In this document: one piece after another, positions 1-7,716 of the stretch
Layout of the letters: every line of letters starts with the position of its first letter
Numbering within the stretch: position 1 is the stretch's first letter
DNA from: a virus
Virus record (IMG/VR): IMGVR_UViG_3300032294_002075
Span: 1-29,164 of that record
Strand: one strand, 5' to 3'
DNA: 29,164 nt
Program-made: the position numbers and the translations under genes
Notes under the pieces: model-generated
Told to the model about the DNA's origin: nothing
Seen by the model: only the letters and a program-made list of their open reading frames with translations
Databases searched by the model: none

Positions 1-102
1 CAACAGCGTTGGCAGGCTGAGGTGATGTATGAATGCATGCTGGTTGCTAAAGGCTTAAGCAATCAAGCGAACAACCCTGAACAGTTTGACCAAGGGGATT
101 AA
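1..102 (+). CDS. C-terminal end of a rightward gene (partial)
   Basis: The frame is open from base 1 to a TAA at 100-102 and encodes 33 hydrophilic residues ending NPEQFDQGD. It is the only plausible plus-strand gene in the window. It meets the leftward operon tail to tail: its stop overlaps the stop of the neighbouring minus-strand gene by four bases, which is how compact phage arms often converge. The start lies outside the window. The function is unknown; the visible part has no recognisable domain. Its reality rests on the open frame, the ordinary composition and the neat convergent junction. Confidence 0.5.
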   Translation, partial: QQRWQAEVMYECMLVAKGLSNQANNPEQFDQGD

Positions 103-284
103 GCCGCTGCTGGTGGCTCAGGGTCGTCCATTTCACGGCTTAGCCACAGCCTTGTATTGTCCTCGTCATAACTGATGTAGGTAATACCATTGGCCATGGC
201 CATCCATACTTTGACGCCAGTTCTGGGGCGTTCCACAGTCCATAGACCGGGCTGAATGCGGCGACTGATGTTGGGTGTACTCAT
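99..284 (-). CDS. Small hypothetical protein, last gene of the leftward operon
   Basis: The predicted protein has 61 residues, starts MSTPNISRRI and ends DDPEPPAAA. I chose the ATG at 284 because it forms an ATGA overlap with the endolysin stop. A longer frame starting at 305 would run into the endolysin gene. The middle (VWMAMANGITYISYDEDNTRLWLS) looks like a small beta-rich fold, and the tail is acidic and proline-rich. There is no signal peptide or membrane segment. I do not recognise the family. Its position directly after the endolysin suggests a lysis-accessory or simply terminal phage gene. Confidence 0.6.
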   Translation of the reverse strand: MSTPNISRRIQPGLWTVERPRTGVKVWMAMANGITYISYDEDNTRLWLSREMDDPEPPAAA

Positions 285-1462
285 GGCTCGGCGATGATGC
301 ACCAACCGCTACGAACGCCCTCGACAAGCCAGCGCGGACCCCAATTGGCTTTGCTGTAGGCAATGCCGCTGCCTTTGCTATTGAGGTAGGTGCCGCGAAC
401 AACGTCCATCTCACCGAAGGGGTCGTTGACGATGACATGGCCGCACGTGACGCCGATCACGGTGAGCCAATGGCCACCGCCGGATGGCTTGCTACTGGTG
501 CCGTGATGCAGGAAGCCGCAAGGGATTGGCACATTCCGTGCGATCTGCCGTTGCAGGTCATCCCAGCCGCCGTTTTGCTTAAAGCTGGCCTTAATGCCGT
601 AATGCGCTAAGGCCTTGAGCTGTGCTTGTACATCAGTGGTATCGCCATAGCGCAGCACTGTCTTGAGGTACTGGTCATCAGCCGCAGCACCGCTGATTAC
701 ACCAGGGCGAAGGTAGGCCAGGAGCATGGCGCAGCTGGAGCTGAAGCACATGCGATTGGCTTGGCCTGCGACCGTGGAATCGCGCTGGCTGTAGTACGGC
801 ACCTTGAGCGGCTCACCCGGCTTTTGCTGCGGCGGTACGTTCAGCCGTTGATGACCGCAGAAGACGGCAACCTCAGCAGCACGGCGCCGCTCTAAACCAG
901 CTAAAACTGCCTCGCCCGCATGCACCCACTTCGGTAGCTCTTCGCGGACGACATTGCAGGGTTCCTCACCAGCCAAAAGCCGTTTACGCAGCGTGCTGTC
1001 TTCCAGTGCACCGAGACCCAGGTTGTAGGCAAAGCTCACGAGAGCACCGACCTGATTGGGCTTCCAACCCTTGGCCATCGGCAAAAGGTGCAGCACACCG
1101 GGGCCAAAAAGGTTTTCGACTTCGTTCTGCAACAGCTCATCGGCAAGGGCTTGGCTGATCGTGTCGCCACTACGCACAGGGGCATCCATCAGCCGTGTCG
1201 TACCCCAACCGATCGTCCACTGACCAGCCGGGCACTTGTACGCCTCTAGGACGCAACCTTCAAATTCACGGATTAACTTCAGTGCTGGCGCTACCCACGC
1301 TGCAGGCAGCGGCTCTTTTGGTTTGGGGTCGGCGCGGTACAACTCCGCAAATTCAATCAGCACCTCATCGCTGAGTTGACCTTGCAGCCAGTCCCACGCT
1401 GCAAGCTGATGCGGCAACTGCTTGAAATGCACTGCTGCTTGCCGTAGCTGAATTACAGCCAT
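281..1462 (-). CDS. Two-domain endolysin: GH24 muramidase plus C39-like cysteine peptidase
   Basis: The 393-aa protein probably degrades host peptidoglycan at the end of infection. Residues about 55-200 form a T4/P22-type lysozyme domain. The catalytic pattern E-8-C-5-T is present as E68, C77 and T83 in FEGCVLEAY-KCPAGQWTIGWGTT; Cys replacing the T4 Asp is usual in the P1/R21-type branch. A proline-rich linker (about 208-220) leads to a second domain (about 221-393) resembling papain-like Peptidase_C39_2. Candidate catalytic residues there are Q234 and C239, H331 in GGGHWLTVIG and D347 in VNDPFGE. There is no signal peptide, so export should depend on a holin, and the membrane-protein genes just upstream fit that need. 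The role of the second domain, peptide cross-link cleavage or cleavage of another protein, is inference. Confidence 0.9.
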   Translation of the reverse strand: MAVIQLRQAAVHFKQLPHQLAAWDWLQGQLSDEVLIEFAELYRADPKPKEPLPAAWVAPALKLIREFEGCVLEAYKCPAGQWTIGWGTTRLMDAPVRSGDTISQALADELLQNEVENLFGPGVLHLLPMAKGWKPNQVGALVSFAYNLGLGALEDSTLRKRLLAGEEPCNVVREELPKWVHAGEAVLAGLERRRAAEVAVFCGHQRLNVPPQQKPGEPLKVPYYSQRDSTVAGQANRMCFSSSCAMLLAYLRPGVISGAAADDQYLKTVLRYGDTTDVQAQLKALAHYGIKASFKQNGGWDDLQRQIARNVPIPCGFLHHGTSSKPSGGGHWLTVIGVTCGHVIVNDPFGEMDVVRGTYLNSKGSGIAYSKANWGPRWLVEGVRSGWCIIAEP

Positions 1463-1465
1463 CGT

Positions 1466-1783
1466 TTATTTCAGGGTTGTGCTGACGTTGCGCAGTACGG
1501 CCTTGATCGGGTCGTAAAACTGCACCACTTGCTCGATTTGGCGAGCGGTCGCTTGATGACCGGTGGCGCTGGCGATACTGGCGGCGATCTTGGCGGTCAT
1601 CACCTCCGGCGTTGCTGTACGCAGCAAATTGGGCATGTCGCTATCGAGCTGCTCATAGACCAGCGGCAGGGCACGGCGTAGCGGGCGATCGATTGCGGCT
1701 TTTGCCAAGGGCTTGATTACAGCCTCGGTTAAACCCATGAACAGGAAAGCCAATAGTGCGTCGCCGAAGGTGCGTAAAGACAT
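1466..1783 (-). CDS. Hypothetical protein with an N-terminal hydrophobic segment (lysis cassette)
   Basis: The protein has 105 residues starting MSLRTFGDAL. I chose this internal ATG because the upstream gene stops at 1788 and the longer frame is only its shadow. Residues about 8-25 (ALLAFLFMGLTEAVIKPLAKA) could be a short membrane or amphipathic helix. The rest is helical and hydrophilic and ends VLRNVSTTLK. It lies four bases after the two-TM gene and three bases before the endolysin start, so it is translated with the lysis genes. A holin accessory or antiholin role is possible but not shown by any motif. Confidence 0.65.
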   Translation of the reverse strand: MSLRTFGDALLAFLFMGLTEAVIKPLAKAAIDRPLRRALPLVYEQLDSDMPNLLRTATPEVMTAKIAASIASATGHQATARQIEQVVQFYDPIKAVLRNVSTTLK

Positions 1784-1787
1784 GGGG

Positions 1788-2045
1788 CTAGGTGGTAGGT
1801 GGACCATTGCGACGGCTGCGGTTGATGGAGCCATCGGATGGACTGCGCGGTGACTCGGTAATGAAGGCCCACATGGTTGATGCCGCACCAGCCGCGACGG
1901 TGAACGCTTGCGTCCATTGGTTGCCGCACTGGCCTGGGCGGCGCAGCTCACAGCTAGCGACATTGGCGCTAGCCATGATCAGCATGTAGCTGTAACAGCC
2001 AACGATTAGGCGCAGAACCAAAGTCACCACGGCAGGGTTGCTCAT
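1788..2045 (-). CDS. Small two-TM membrane protein, candidate holin
   Basis: The 85-aa protein has two hydrophobic stretches: residues about 5-28 (VVTLVLRLIVGCYSYMLIMA) and about 46-62 (QAFTVAAGAASTMWAFI). A polar loop with cysteines (SCELRRPGQCGNQW) joins them, and the C-terminal tail is basic (INRSRRNG). The size, topology and position between a coiled-coil membrane protein and the endolysin fit a class II-type holin, but I see no diagnostic family motif. Its ATG overlaps the preceding stop as ATGA (2042-2045). The loop WTQAFTVAAGAA looks conserved-phage-like from memory; a search would be needed to confirm. Confidence 0.7.
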   Translation of the reverse strand: MSNPAVVTLVLRLIVGCYSYMLIMASANVASCELRRPGQCGNQWTQAFTVAAGAASTMWAFITESPRSPSDGSINRSRRNGPPTT

Positions 2046-2290
2046 GGTTTGTGCTCCGCTTCTAGCTTGGTGACGCGCTGCTCTAACCCATTGAGGCGAC
2101 CATAGGTTTCTTTCTGGTCGGCCTTGATATCGGTATGAAGTACCTCTAGGCGTGAGGCAACGTTTTCAACCGCAACAGTTAAGCGGACGACAGCATCTCG
2201 CGCTTCGGTTGAGCGCTTGGATTGCGAGCCAAAGCCCATTGCTCCAACAGTGATTGCGGCGCCGACGACCGCTGCAGCTACCTCGACCAC
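2042..2290 (-). CDS. Membrane-anchored coiled-coil protein, XhlA-like lysis accessory candidate
   Basis: The 82-aa protein starts at a GTG (2290-2288). Residues about 2-20 are hydrophobic (VEVAAAVVGAAITVGAMGFG). After that comes a long heptad-patterned helix (VVRLTVAVENVASRLEVL ... RLNGLEQRVTKLEAEHKP). A single N-terminal TM followed by a coiled coil resembles hemolysin XhlA and related phage lysis proteins, here with the TM at the N-terminal rather than the C-terminal end. It couples by ATGA to the two-TM gene. No strong Shine-Dalgarno precedes the GTG, so the start is less certain than the frame. Confidence 0.65.
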   Translation of the reverse strand: MVEVAAAVVGAAITVGAMGFGSQSKRSTEARDAVVRLTVAVENVASRLEVLHTDIKADQKETYGRLNGLEQRVTKLEAEHKP

Positions 2291-2329
2291 GGCGACTGGA
2301 ACCCGATGGATTCAGCGTAACGAGAGCTG

Positions 2330-2479
2330 TTATTTGCCTTGGCCGCGATAGCGCTTACGGCGTCGATTACGACTGGTGGCAGCTAACAAGGTCCGCAGCG
2401 ACTTACCTTGCCTGGTTTTTTTGGGAGTACCAGGCTGATGGTCGATGCGAGCTGCGCCCGCTTTTGCCTTTGTCGCCAT
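2330..2479 (-). CDS. Small basic protein of a cyanophage-type family
   Basis: A 49-codon frame runs from ATG 2479-2477 to TAA 2332-2330. The protein begins MATKAKAGAAR, contains HQPGTPKKTRQGKS and AATSRNRRRK, and ends RYRGQGK. It is extremely basic (about a third Lys/Arg). It matches, from memory, the pattern 'PGTPKKTRQG...SRNK.RK.YRGQGK' of short uncharacterised proteins common in cyanophage genomes. It could bind nucleic acid or sit in the virion; neither is shown. The 39 bases between it and the next gene show nothing recognisable. Confidence 0.75.
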   Translation of the reverse strand: MATKAKAGAARIDHQPGTPKKTRQGKSLRTLLAATSRNRRRKRYRGQGK

Positions 2480-2516
2480 GGGAGATGGTTAGCTCACCAG
2501 GTATGCAGAAGCCAGA

Positions 2517-2603
2517 TCAACCGTGATCATCACGGGGATTGATCGCTAACAGGCAGTAGGCAACAAAGAGACCTACTAGCCAAAGACTGAGCAGACCAAG
2601 CAA
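2517..2603 (-). CDS. Candidate single-TM mini-protein with non-ATG start
   Basis: Between the fiber chaperone stop (2643) and the basic 49-aa gene lies an open frame encoding a near-perfect membrane peptide: LLGLLSLWLVGLFVAYCLLA followed by a polar tail INPRDDHG. The only initiator-like codon before the hydrophobic stretch is TTG at 2603-2601; a weak GGTGAA lies about 14 bases upstream of it. The frame is the same as that of the preceding gene, so the open stretch (41 codons, 2642 to 2520) could also be a stop-codon readthrough extension. The composition is unlikely by chance, but start and expression are uncertain. Confidence 0.35.
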   Translation of the reverse strand: MLGLLSLWLVGLFVAYCLLAINPRDDHG

Positions 2604-2642
2604 GGGAGTTGGACGTTCACCAGTGCAGAGTAACCAGGGTGA

Positions 2643-3095
2643 TTACGGCTGCGGTGGCCATTCAATCGTCCAGGGGAAACCTTGTTGTTGTGGCACCATC
2701 CGCAAGGTTTCGCGGTACAACTGCCAAGCGCCTCGGCCGTCTGGATCCAAGGGGCTATCGATTAGTTGGGTCCAGTCACAATCGGCTAGTCGTTTGTTGC
2801 GCTCAGTTCGAACAACGCCACCTTGGGCGGCGTCCATTGCTGCTTTTTGGTCAGCGTCGGGAGTTACGGCGATGTAGTGGGTGAACCACTGCCCGTTGAC
2901 TTCCACCACACCATCGCGCTGGGCGTATTGGTAAGGAGGGATCAACGTGGGCTGCGGTCCTTCCAACACTGGGTCGTAGCCGAAATCTTCGATGATCTCT
3001 GGTGTGAGCACCTGCGGGAAGCTGGTGTTTGGGTTCTCAGCACGAAACTGAGAATCAGTGACGACGGCGCCAGTGGCGCGATTGCGGAGTTCCAT
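2643..3095 (-). CDS. Tail fiber assembly chaperone (Phage_tail_APC-like)
   Basis: The protein has 150 residues. The C-terminal half, RTERNKRLADCDWTQL...SPLD...WQLYRETLRMVPQQQGFPWTIEWP, is the signature of the phage tail assembly chaperone family (Phage_tail_APC, PF16778-like). Members typically end with R.xRLxxxDWTQ...A.YR..LRd.P.....p..i.WP. Such proteins help fold or trimerise the fiber encoded just upstream, and here the gene follows the 649-aa fiber gene by four bases. The N-terminal half (MELRNRATGAVVTDSQFRAENPNTSFPQ) resembles the adaptor part often fused to this domain. It is expected to be cytoplasmic and absent from the mature virion. Confidence 0.85.
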   Translation of the reverse strand: MELRNRATGAVVTDSQFRAENPNTSFPQVLTPEIIEDFGYDPVLEGPQPTLIPPYQYAQRDGVVEVNGQWFTHYIAVTPDADQKAAMDAAQGGVVRTERNKRLADCDWTQLIDSPLDPDGRGAWQLYRETLRMVPQQQGFPWTIEWPPQP

Positions 3096-3099
3096 GGTT

Positions 3100-5049
3100 C
3101 TAGGCTATCGCCAAATAAATGTATGTACCACCTGAAGCGTTGATGGCCACAGGGGCAGTGGAGCTGATCTGGAAGCCCGAGCTGAGTGGGTCGATGTAGT
3201 CGGTATTTGTTACCGGAGTGACAACCGAGTTAAAGAGAAAATATGGATCATTCCCGCTAACAATTCCTCGTGCAGTATCCCAGCCGTACCAATCACCTGT
3301 GCTATCGGTGCGTTTGATAATGACAAATCGGGCTCCGTTGGTGAATCCACAGTCAACGTTCAGCGTGGTGCCCGTACCCGTGTAAGATCCGGTTTTGCTA
3401 ATTCCTGGACAGCTGGCGAATAGATATGAAATATAAGTAGTACTTGCAGTGTTAGTTAGGCTATTGACGATGAAATTTGAGCTGTTTCGCCCTGTAGCCG
3501 GGAATAACCCGTTTGCAAAAGGAGGAGCACCGTTACCGTTAAGATCTAAGTTTGCAGATGTATTGGCAAATGCTGCACTCCAAACCCGCCAGGATCCGCT
3601 ATTATTTCTACTTTTAACGATGATCAGTTCAGGAGTAACACTCAGATTATGCGCAATGGCACGGTTGCTTGTTCCATCTCCCGTATAAGCCACCACATCA
3701 AAGAAGCCGGGGGCGCGGCGGAAGTTAAAATAGACGGTCGAAGTATTAGCAGCTAGAGATCCAATATCAAAACCTGTGCTGCTCCAATCTCTTGTAATTG
3801 TAAAGTTTGCTTCGGCTCCACCAAAATCTGTAAATGTATAGGGAAGACTGAGGCTTGTGTCGACTGTGCTTACTCCGCGTAATCTATCGACAACGTAAAC
3901 ACTATCTGCAATTAAAGTTGAACGCAAGAATTGAGTATCTAAAGGGAAGCCAGTTGATACCGCAGTGCCTTGCGCCGCAGAGGAAACAGTGGCATTAAAG
4001 ACTTTTGTTGCATCCGTAGGCGTCTTCATCGGCCCGCGACGGATGGCAACATATATCCAGTTGCCACTGCCAACGCTTATCTGGAAGCCTGTAGAGGTTG
4101 GGAAACAGATGAAGTTATTAGCGAACTCGGCTGAAGTGGTATTAGGGGATAGTGTCGCTGCCGCACTTATTGATTTTCCTCTATTAGCTGCGCCTCTTAG
4201 TGTATCAACAACAAACCAGTCAAAGCCGCCTGAACTTACATCTTTGACTAATATCCATTGAGGCTCCCAGCCTAGATTTATAGTTTCAATATCGCCGGTA
4301 GCACTAAAAGGACCACAACTAATTACACTGTCGTTGCCGCTATCGCCAAACCCGCCAGCGTCGTGCGCGAAGATATAGGCGACGTAGGTACCACCAGAGG
4401 CGTTGACAGTAGCATCAGTGCCAAGACTGAAGAGCGTGCTGGTGGGTGTGGTGCTATTCCAGCGGGTGGTGCCTGTTGCTTTGGCGGCGGTGCTGTTGAG
4501 CACCATGTATTCGGTGTTGGCGAGGCTGCGGTGGTAAACCTGCCAGTTGCCAGCGGTATCTGTGCGCTTAACAATGATGCAGCCGGGCACGCTGCCTAGG
4601 TTGTGGCTGATGGTGCGGTTAGCGCTTGTGCCCGTATAAGTCACAACATCAAAGAACTTCGGCGCCTTGCGGAAGCTCCAGGAGACATAGCGGTCTGAAT
4701 TACTGTTTAGTTCGCCTACGGCTGAGCCGAGGCCAAAACCTGACGACGTGAAACCTGTAAAGAAAGTAGGGAAGAAACCAAAAAGATTCTGACCAGAAGT
4801 GTCGGATGCAAGGCCTACGTTTGGACCTCTAGCCGTGTCAATCAATGCGCTTGATATAGAAGAGTTGGTTCTATTTTTGAACCAAATCAATCCACCTTTT
4901 CCGCTCAGATCAATTCCATTCGTGATTGTCTGCGTTGCGCCGGTTCCGGTGTACAAGAAAGTGCTAAAAACATCCTCAATGTAAAGCTTGTCCGCAACAG
5001 CACCAGCGCCAGCGGAGCCCATCAGTAGTTGCAGTGTTTTAGGATCCAT
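3100..5049 (-). CDS. Repeat-built tail fiber / receptor-binding protein
   Basis: The 649-aa protein is made of about five or six copies of a roughly 100-residue beta-rich module. Each begins near YTGTGxxxTIxxGLGxxPGxIIVK and continues with RTDxxGNWxVYxxxxANTE and GGTYVAYIFA; clear starts occur near residues 33, 138, 240, 465 and 555. This module type (DUF7483-like) is common in cyanophage fibers. The N-terminus (MDPKTLQLLMGSAGAG) is short and probably attaches it to the tail. A Shine-Dalgarno GGAG lies seven bases before the ATG. Base composition changes sharply inside the gene: about 4323-4640 is GC-rich while 3400-4300 is AT-rich, suggesting module exchange. The chaperone gene downstream supports the fiber assignment. 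Confidence 0.85.
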   Translation of the reverse strand: MDPKTLQLLMGSAGAGAVADKLYIEDVFSTFLYTGTGATQTITNGIDLSGKGGLIWFKNRTNSSISSALIDTARGPNVGLASDTSGQNLFGFFPTFFTGFTSSGFGLGSAVGELNSNSDRYVSWSFRKAPKFFDVVTYTGTSANRTISHNLGSVPGCIIVKRTDTAGNWQVYHRSLANTEYMVLNSTAAKATGTTRWNSTTPTSTLFSLGTDATVNASGGTYVAYIFAHDAGGFGDSGNDSVISCGPFSATGDIETINLGWEPQWILVKDVSSGGFDWFVVDTLRGAANRGKSISAAATLSPNTTSAEFANNFICFPTSTGFQISVGSGNWIYVAIRRGPMKTPTDATKVFNATVSSAAQGTAVSTGFPLDTQFLRSTLIADSVYVVDRLRGVSTVDTSLSLPYTFTDFGGAEANFTITRDWSSTGFDIGSLAANTSTVYFNFRRAPGFFDVVAYTGDGTSNRAIAHNLSVTPELIIVKSRNNSGSWRVWSAAFANTSANLDLNGNGAPPFANGLFPATGRNSSNFIVNSLTNTASTTYISYLFASCPGISKTGSYTGTGTTLNVDCGFTNGARFVIIKRTDSTGDWYGWDTARGIVSGNDPYFLFNSVVTPVTNTDYIDPLSSGFQISSTAPVAINASGGTYIYLAIA

Positions 5050-5062
5050 CAGTTATCTCCGA

Positions 5063-7669
5063 TCAGTTGGTGTAGTTCAGCAGGGAAGAGCCGCGCCAGC
5101 GGGTGCCGCCATCGTCAGTGACAAACATAAATAAGTGCGTCTTGCCGGCAGTCAATGTTGGTGCAACGCCTCCTGGCCATTCAACACCGCTAAACCACGT
5201 CACTGCGCCACTGGTTTGAGTCAGTTCAAGTGTAAAGGCATAAGCACGACTAGCTGGTACGTTGCTGACCGTGAAGGTAGAGGCGCTATTGATCGTCTTG
5301 ATGAAGTAGTTACCCGTGGAGCAATCAATGTCCAGCGCCGAGACCGTAACGACTGTTTGCGCGTAAGTGCCAGCCAGGTCCAGATCGGTATTTGTGGCGA
5401 CGCTGGTTTGACCGACTGCAAGTGTGCCGCTGGAAGCAAGGCCGCTTGTGGCGATTGTTCCAGAAGTAGAAACGGCAGTGGAGCCACCGATAGTGCCGCT
5501 TGTGATCGCGCCGCCGCTGACTTTGCCTGCGGTCGAGATTGTGGCGAGCTTGGTATCAGCAATTGCGGCAGAGGCGTTAATATCCGCGTCAACGATTACG
5601 CCACTTGCGATGGCAGTAACACCAGCATTGCTGATGGTGATGTCGCCAGTTACGGCTGTGCTGGTCGCCACGTTGCTGGCGTTACCGATCAGGATATTGC
5701 CGCTGGTAAGGGCTGCCAGTTTGCTGTAATCAATCGCAGCCGAGGCATTGATATCGGCGTTGACGATGACGCCACTGGAAATGGCAGTAACGCCTGCGTT
5801 GCTAATGGTGATATCACCCGTAATGGATGTGCTGGTGGGAACGTTGCTGGCGTTGCCTAGAACAATGTTGCCACTCGTTAGAGCCGCAAGTTTGCTGTAA
5901 TCAATCGCTGCGCCGGCGTTAATATCGGCATTAACAATCGAGCCATCAGCCAGCATTGCGCTGGTAACTGTTCCAGTGTCACCGCTGGTGATCACCGTGC
6001 CGGAGACATTTGGCAGGTTAATTACGTTATCTGCCGTGGGATCAACAACGCCAAGCGTGGTCTCGAAAGCGTTGTCGGTGGAGCCTTCAAACACCAAGCT
6101 GCCGGCTGAGCCAATTAGCAGTTGACCCGTCAGTGTGCTGCCTGCTGCTTGCAGTGCTTCTGAAGCGACTTCAGCAATCGCGGCCTGTACGTTACTGGCT
6201 GCAATAGTTCCAGTCGGTGAAAACGAAATGTTGACAGCGCTTTGACTGGTGAAGGTCTGCGATACGTCAATAAGGATGTAGTTCGTGCCGTTCGACAGCA
6301 GAATGTCGGGCGGTTGCAATGTGACTGTGGGTGCTGGCGAAGTACCAGTGCCGCCGTTGTTCACCACGACGTAATACCGGCTGTTGCCGCCTGCTGCTGC
6401 CGGAAGGGCGCTGCCATTAATGAAGCCAGCAGCGGATCCATCTGAGGTAACAGAACTCAGCGTGTTCGTGGCTGCGTCATAGGTACCAGCAAAGACGATC
6501 TCACCGGCGCTGATGCCAACCGGCTGGTAAACGTTGCCATCCCACAGCGATAGATCGCGGGAGAGTGGATTAAAGAAGAACTGGCCGATATGCTCGGCTG
6601 TTGGAATGGTGCTACCGATCTTCGTGACCGAGTAGTTGGCCAGCTTGACGCCGGTGACTGCGTTGGCACCAATGCGGTCAATATCAAGGGTGCCGGTCGT
6701 GATCTTGGCGGCCGACAGGTTCGGGATGTCTGCCTCAGCAAGCGATGCTGCGCCAGTGATATGCCCTTCGGTGTCAAAGCTGACCTTGACGCCAGAGCCA
6801 GCACCAATCGAATTGGTGTGATTAACCGTGCCGCTACCGTTTACGCCTAAACCAGAGCCGGGCTTAACAATTCCGTTTGTTGATGCAGTGGCGATCGGTA
6901 CGTCACTAGCACTGATAACACGGCCAGAAGTGACAAGACCTTTGGCGTTGTACTGAACAATGTGAAAGTTACTAGCTTCCGCCGTAACCGTGTTGTTGAT
7001 GGTGATTGTGTCACCGGACAGGGTCAGACCATTGCCGTTAACGATGACGGCGCCTTTAGTCGTGGTGGTAGCAGTCGGCAGGTCGGCGCCAACAATCGGG
7101 CGGTAACCAACAGTGCCAGCAGCTGCCGTAGGACCAGCCAGAAACTCAGCAGCGGCCGTGGTGTTATCCAGCGTCGCGCTGATGCTGACCTGATCGCCGC
7201 TGGTGCTGACAACGATATTGATCGGGCCGCTGGTACTACCAATGACGGCATTGACGCTGCCGGCGCCTTTGACGCTGACCCAGCTGCTGCCGTCCCAGCA
7301 GTAAATCTTGCTGTCGTCAGTATCCAGTGCGATCTGGCCGACAAAAGCGCCGCTAGCTGGAAGCGTGGTGACTAGGTCAACGCTGGATTCGTCAGCAAGC
7401 TTGGCTGCAGTAACAGCGTCATTAGCAAGCTGCGTTGCCGTAATGCTGGCATTCGTCAGTGATCCGCCAGGGATCGTATTGGCACCAAAAACAATCTTGG
7501 CGCTAGGGATGGTCGCATCTGCAATCAGCGTCGTGGCATTACCGATCAGATCGGTAACCGTGATCTTTTTGGTCTCACTAGCGCTGGTATCCGCCAGAGG
7601 CAGGAAGTCACCGGCCGCAAGGTTGGCACCAGCCAGTGTCGCGAGTTCGCTGATCCTCAGGTCGGCCAT
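5063..7669 (-). CDS. Long repeat-rich tail fiber protein
   Basis: This 868-aa protein starts MADLRISELATLAGANLAAGDFLPLAD, an N-terminus typical of cyanophage fiber proteins, preceded by AAGGAAG seven bases upstream. It is very rich in Ala, Ser, Thr, Val, Ile and Asn and poor in charged residues, as expected of an elongated beta-structured trimer. Residues about 95-135 (GQIALDTDDSKIYCWDGSSWVSV) form a WDGSSW-type motif often found in fiber shafts, and a similar element recurs near 365 (LWDGNVYQPVG). A 57-aa unit (SKLAALTSGNI...GDITISNAGVTAI) is tandemly repeated near residues 590-720. The C-terminus (VTWFSGVEWPGG...MFVTDDGGTRWRGSSLLNYTN) resembles a globular tip. The ligand is unknown. Confidence 0.85.
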   Translation of the reverse strand: MADLRISELATLAGANLAAGDFLPLADTSASETKKITVTDLIGNATTLIADATIPSAKIVFGANTIPGGSLTNASITATQLANDAVTAAKLADESSVDLVTTLPASGAFVGQIALDTDDSKIYCWDGSSWVSVKGAGSVNAVIGSTSGPINIVVSTSGDQVSISATLDNTTAAAEFLAGPTAAAGTVGYRPIVGADLPTATTTTKGAVIVNGNGLTLSGDTITINNTVTAEASNFHIVQYNAKGLVTSGRVISASDVPIATASTNGIVKPGSGLGVNGSGTVNHTNSIGAGSGVKVSFDTEGHITGAASLAEADIPNLSAAKITTGTLDIDRIGANAVTGVKLANYSVTKIGSTIPTAEHIGQFFFNPLSRDLSLWDGNVYQPVGISAGEIVFAGTYDAATNTLSSVTSDGSAAGFINGSALPAAAGGNSRYYVVVNNGGTGTSPAPTVTLQPPDILLSNGTNYILIDVSQTFTSQSAVNISFSPTGTIAASNVQAAIAEVASEALQAAGSTLTGQLLIGSAGSLVFEGSTDNAFETTLGVVDPTADNVINLPNVSGTVITSGDTGTVTSAMLADGSIVNADINAGAAIDYSKLAALTSGNIVLGNASNVPTSTSITGDITISNAGVTAISSGVIVNADINASAAIDYSKLAALTSGNILIGNASNVATSTAVTGDITISNAGVTAIASGVIVDADINASAAIADTKLATISTAGKVSGGAITSGTIGGSTAVSTSGTIATSGLASSGTLAVGQTSVATNTDLDLAGTYAQTVVTVSALDIDCSTGNYFIKTINSASTFTVSNVPASRAYAFTLELTQTSGAVTWFSGVEWPGGVAPTLTAGKTHLFMFVTDDGGTRWRGSSLLNYTN
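5574..5915 (-). repeat. 171-bp direct tandem repeat inside the long fiber gene
   Basis: Two full copies of a 171-bp (57-codon) unit lie at 5574-5744 and 5745-5915, with a further partial copy starting at 5916. Each unit begins on the plus strand with a GCGTTAATATC-like motif and includes TTGCTGTAATCAATCGC and CAGTAAC. The copies differ mostly at third codon positions, so they are old enough to have diverged, or were homogenised only in part. They encode a repeating shaft segment. Confidence 0.85.
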
Positions 7670-7716
7670 CGCGGGACTTCCTTGTAGCGCTAACAGTTAC
7701 AAGAAGTCTAGGTCTA

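Noticed and set aside
102-118. AGCCGC-TGCTG-GTGGCT as a bidirectional terminator for the convergent genes
   Set aside because: The stem is weak with one wobble and neither side has a T tract.
2254-2526. 90-aa plus-strand frame in the region of small genes
   Set aside because: It lies opposite the better-supported 49-aa basic protein gene and begins inside the coiled-coil gene; composition is not natural.
5135-5860. 241-aa plus-strand frame opposite the fiber gene
   Set aside because: Repeats in the fiber gene create a repetitive antisense frame rich in Cys, Asp and Arg. It has no start signal and no plausible fold.
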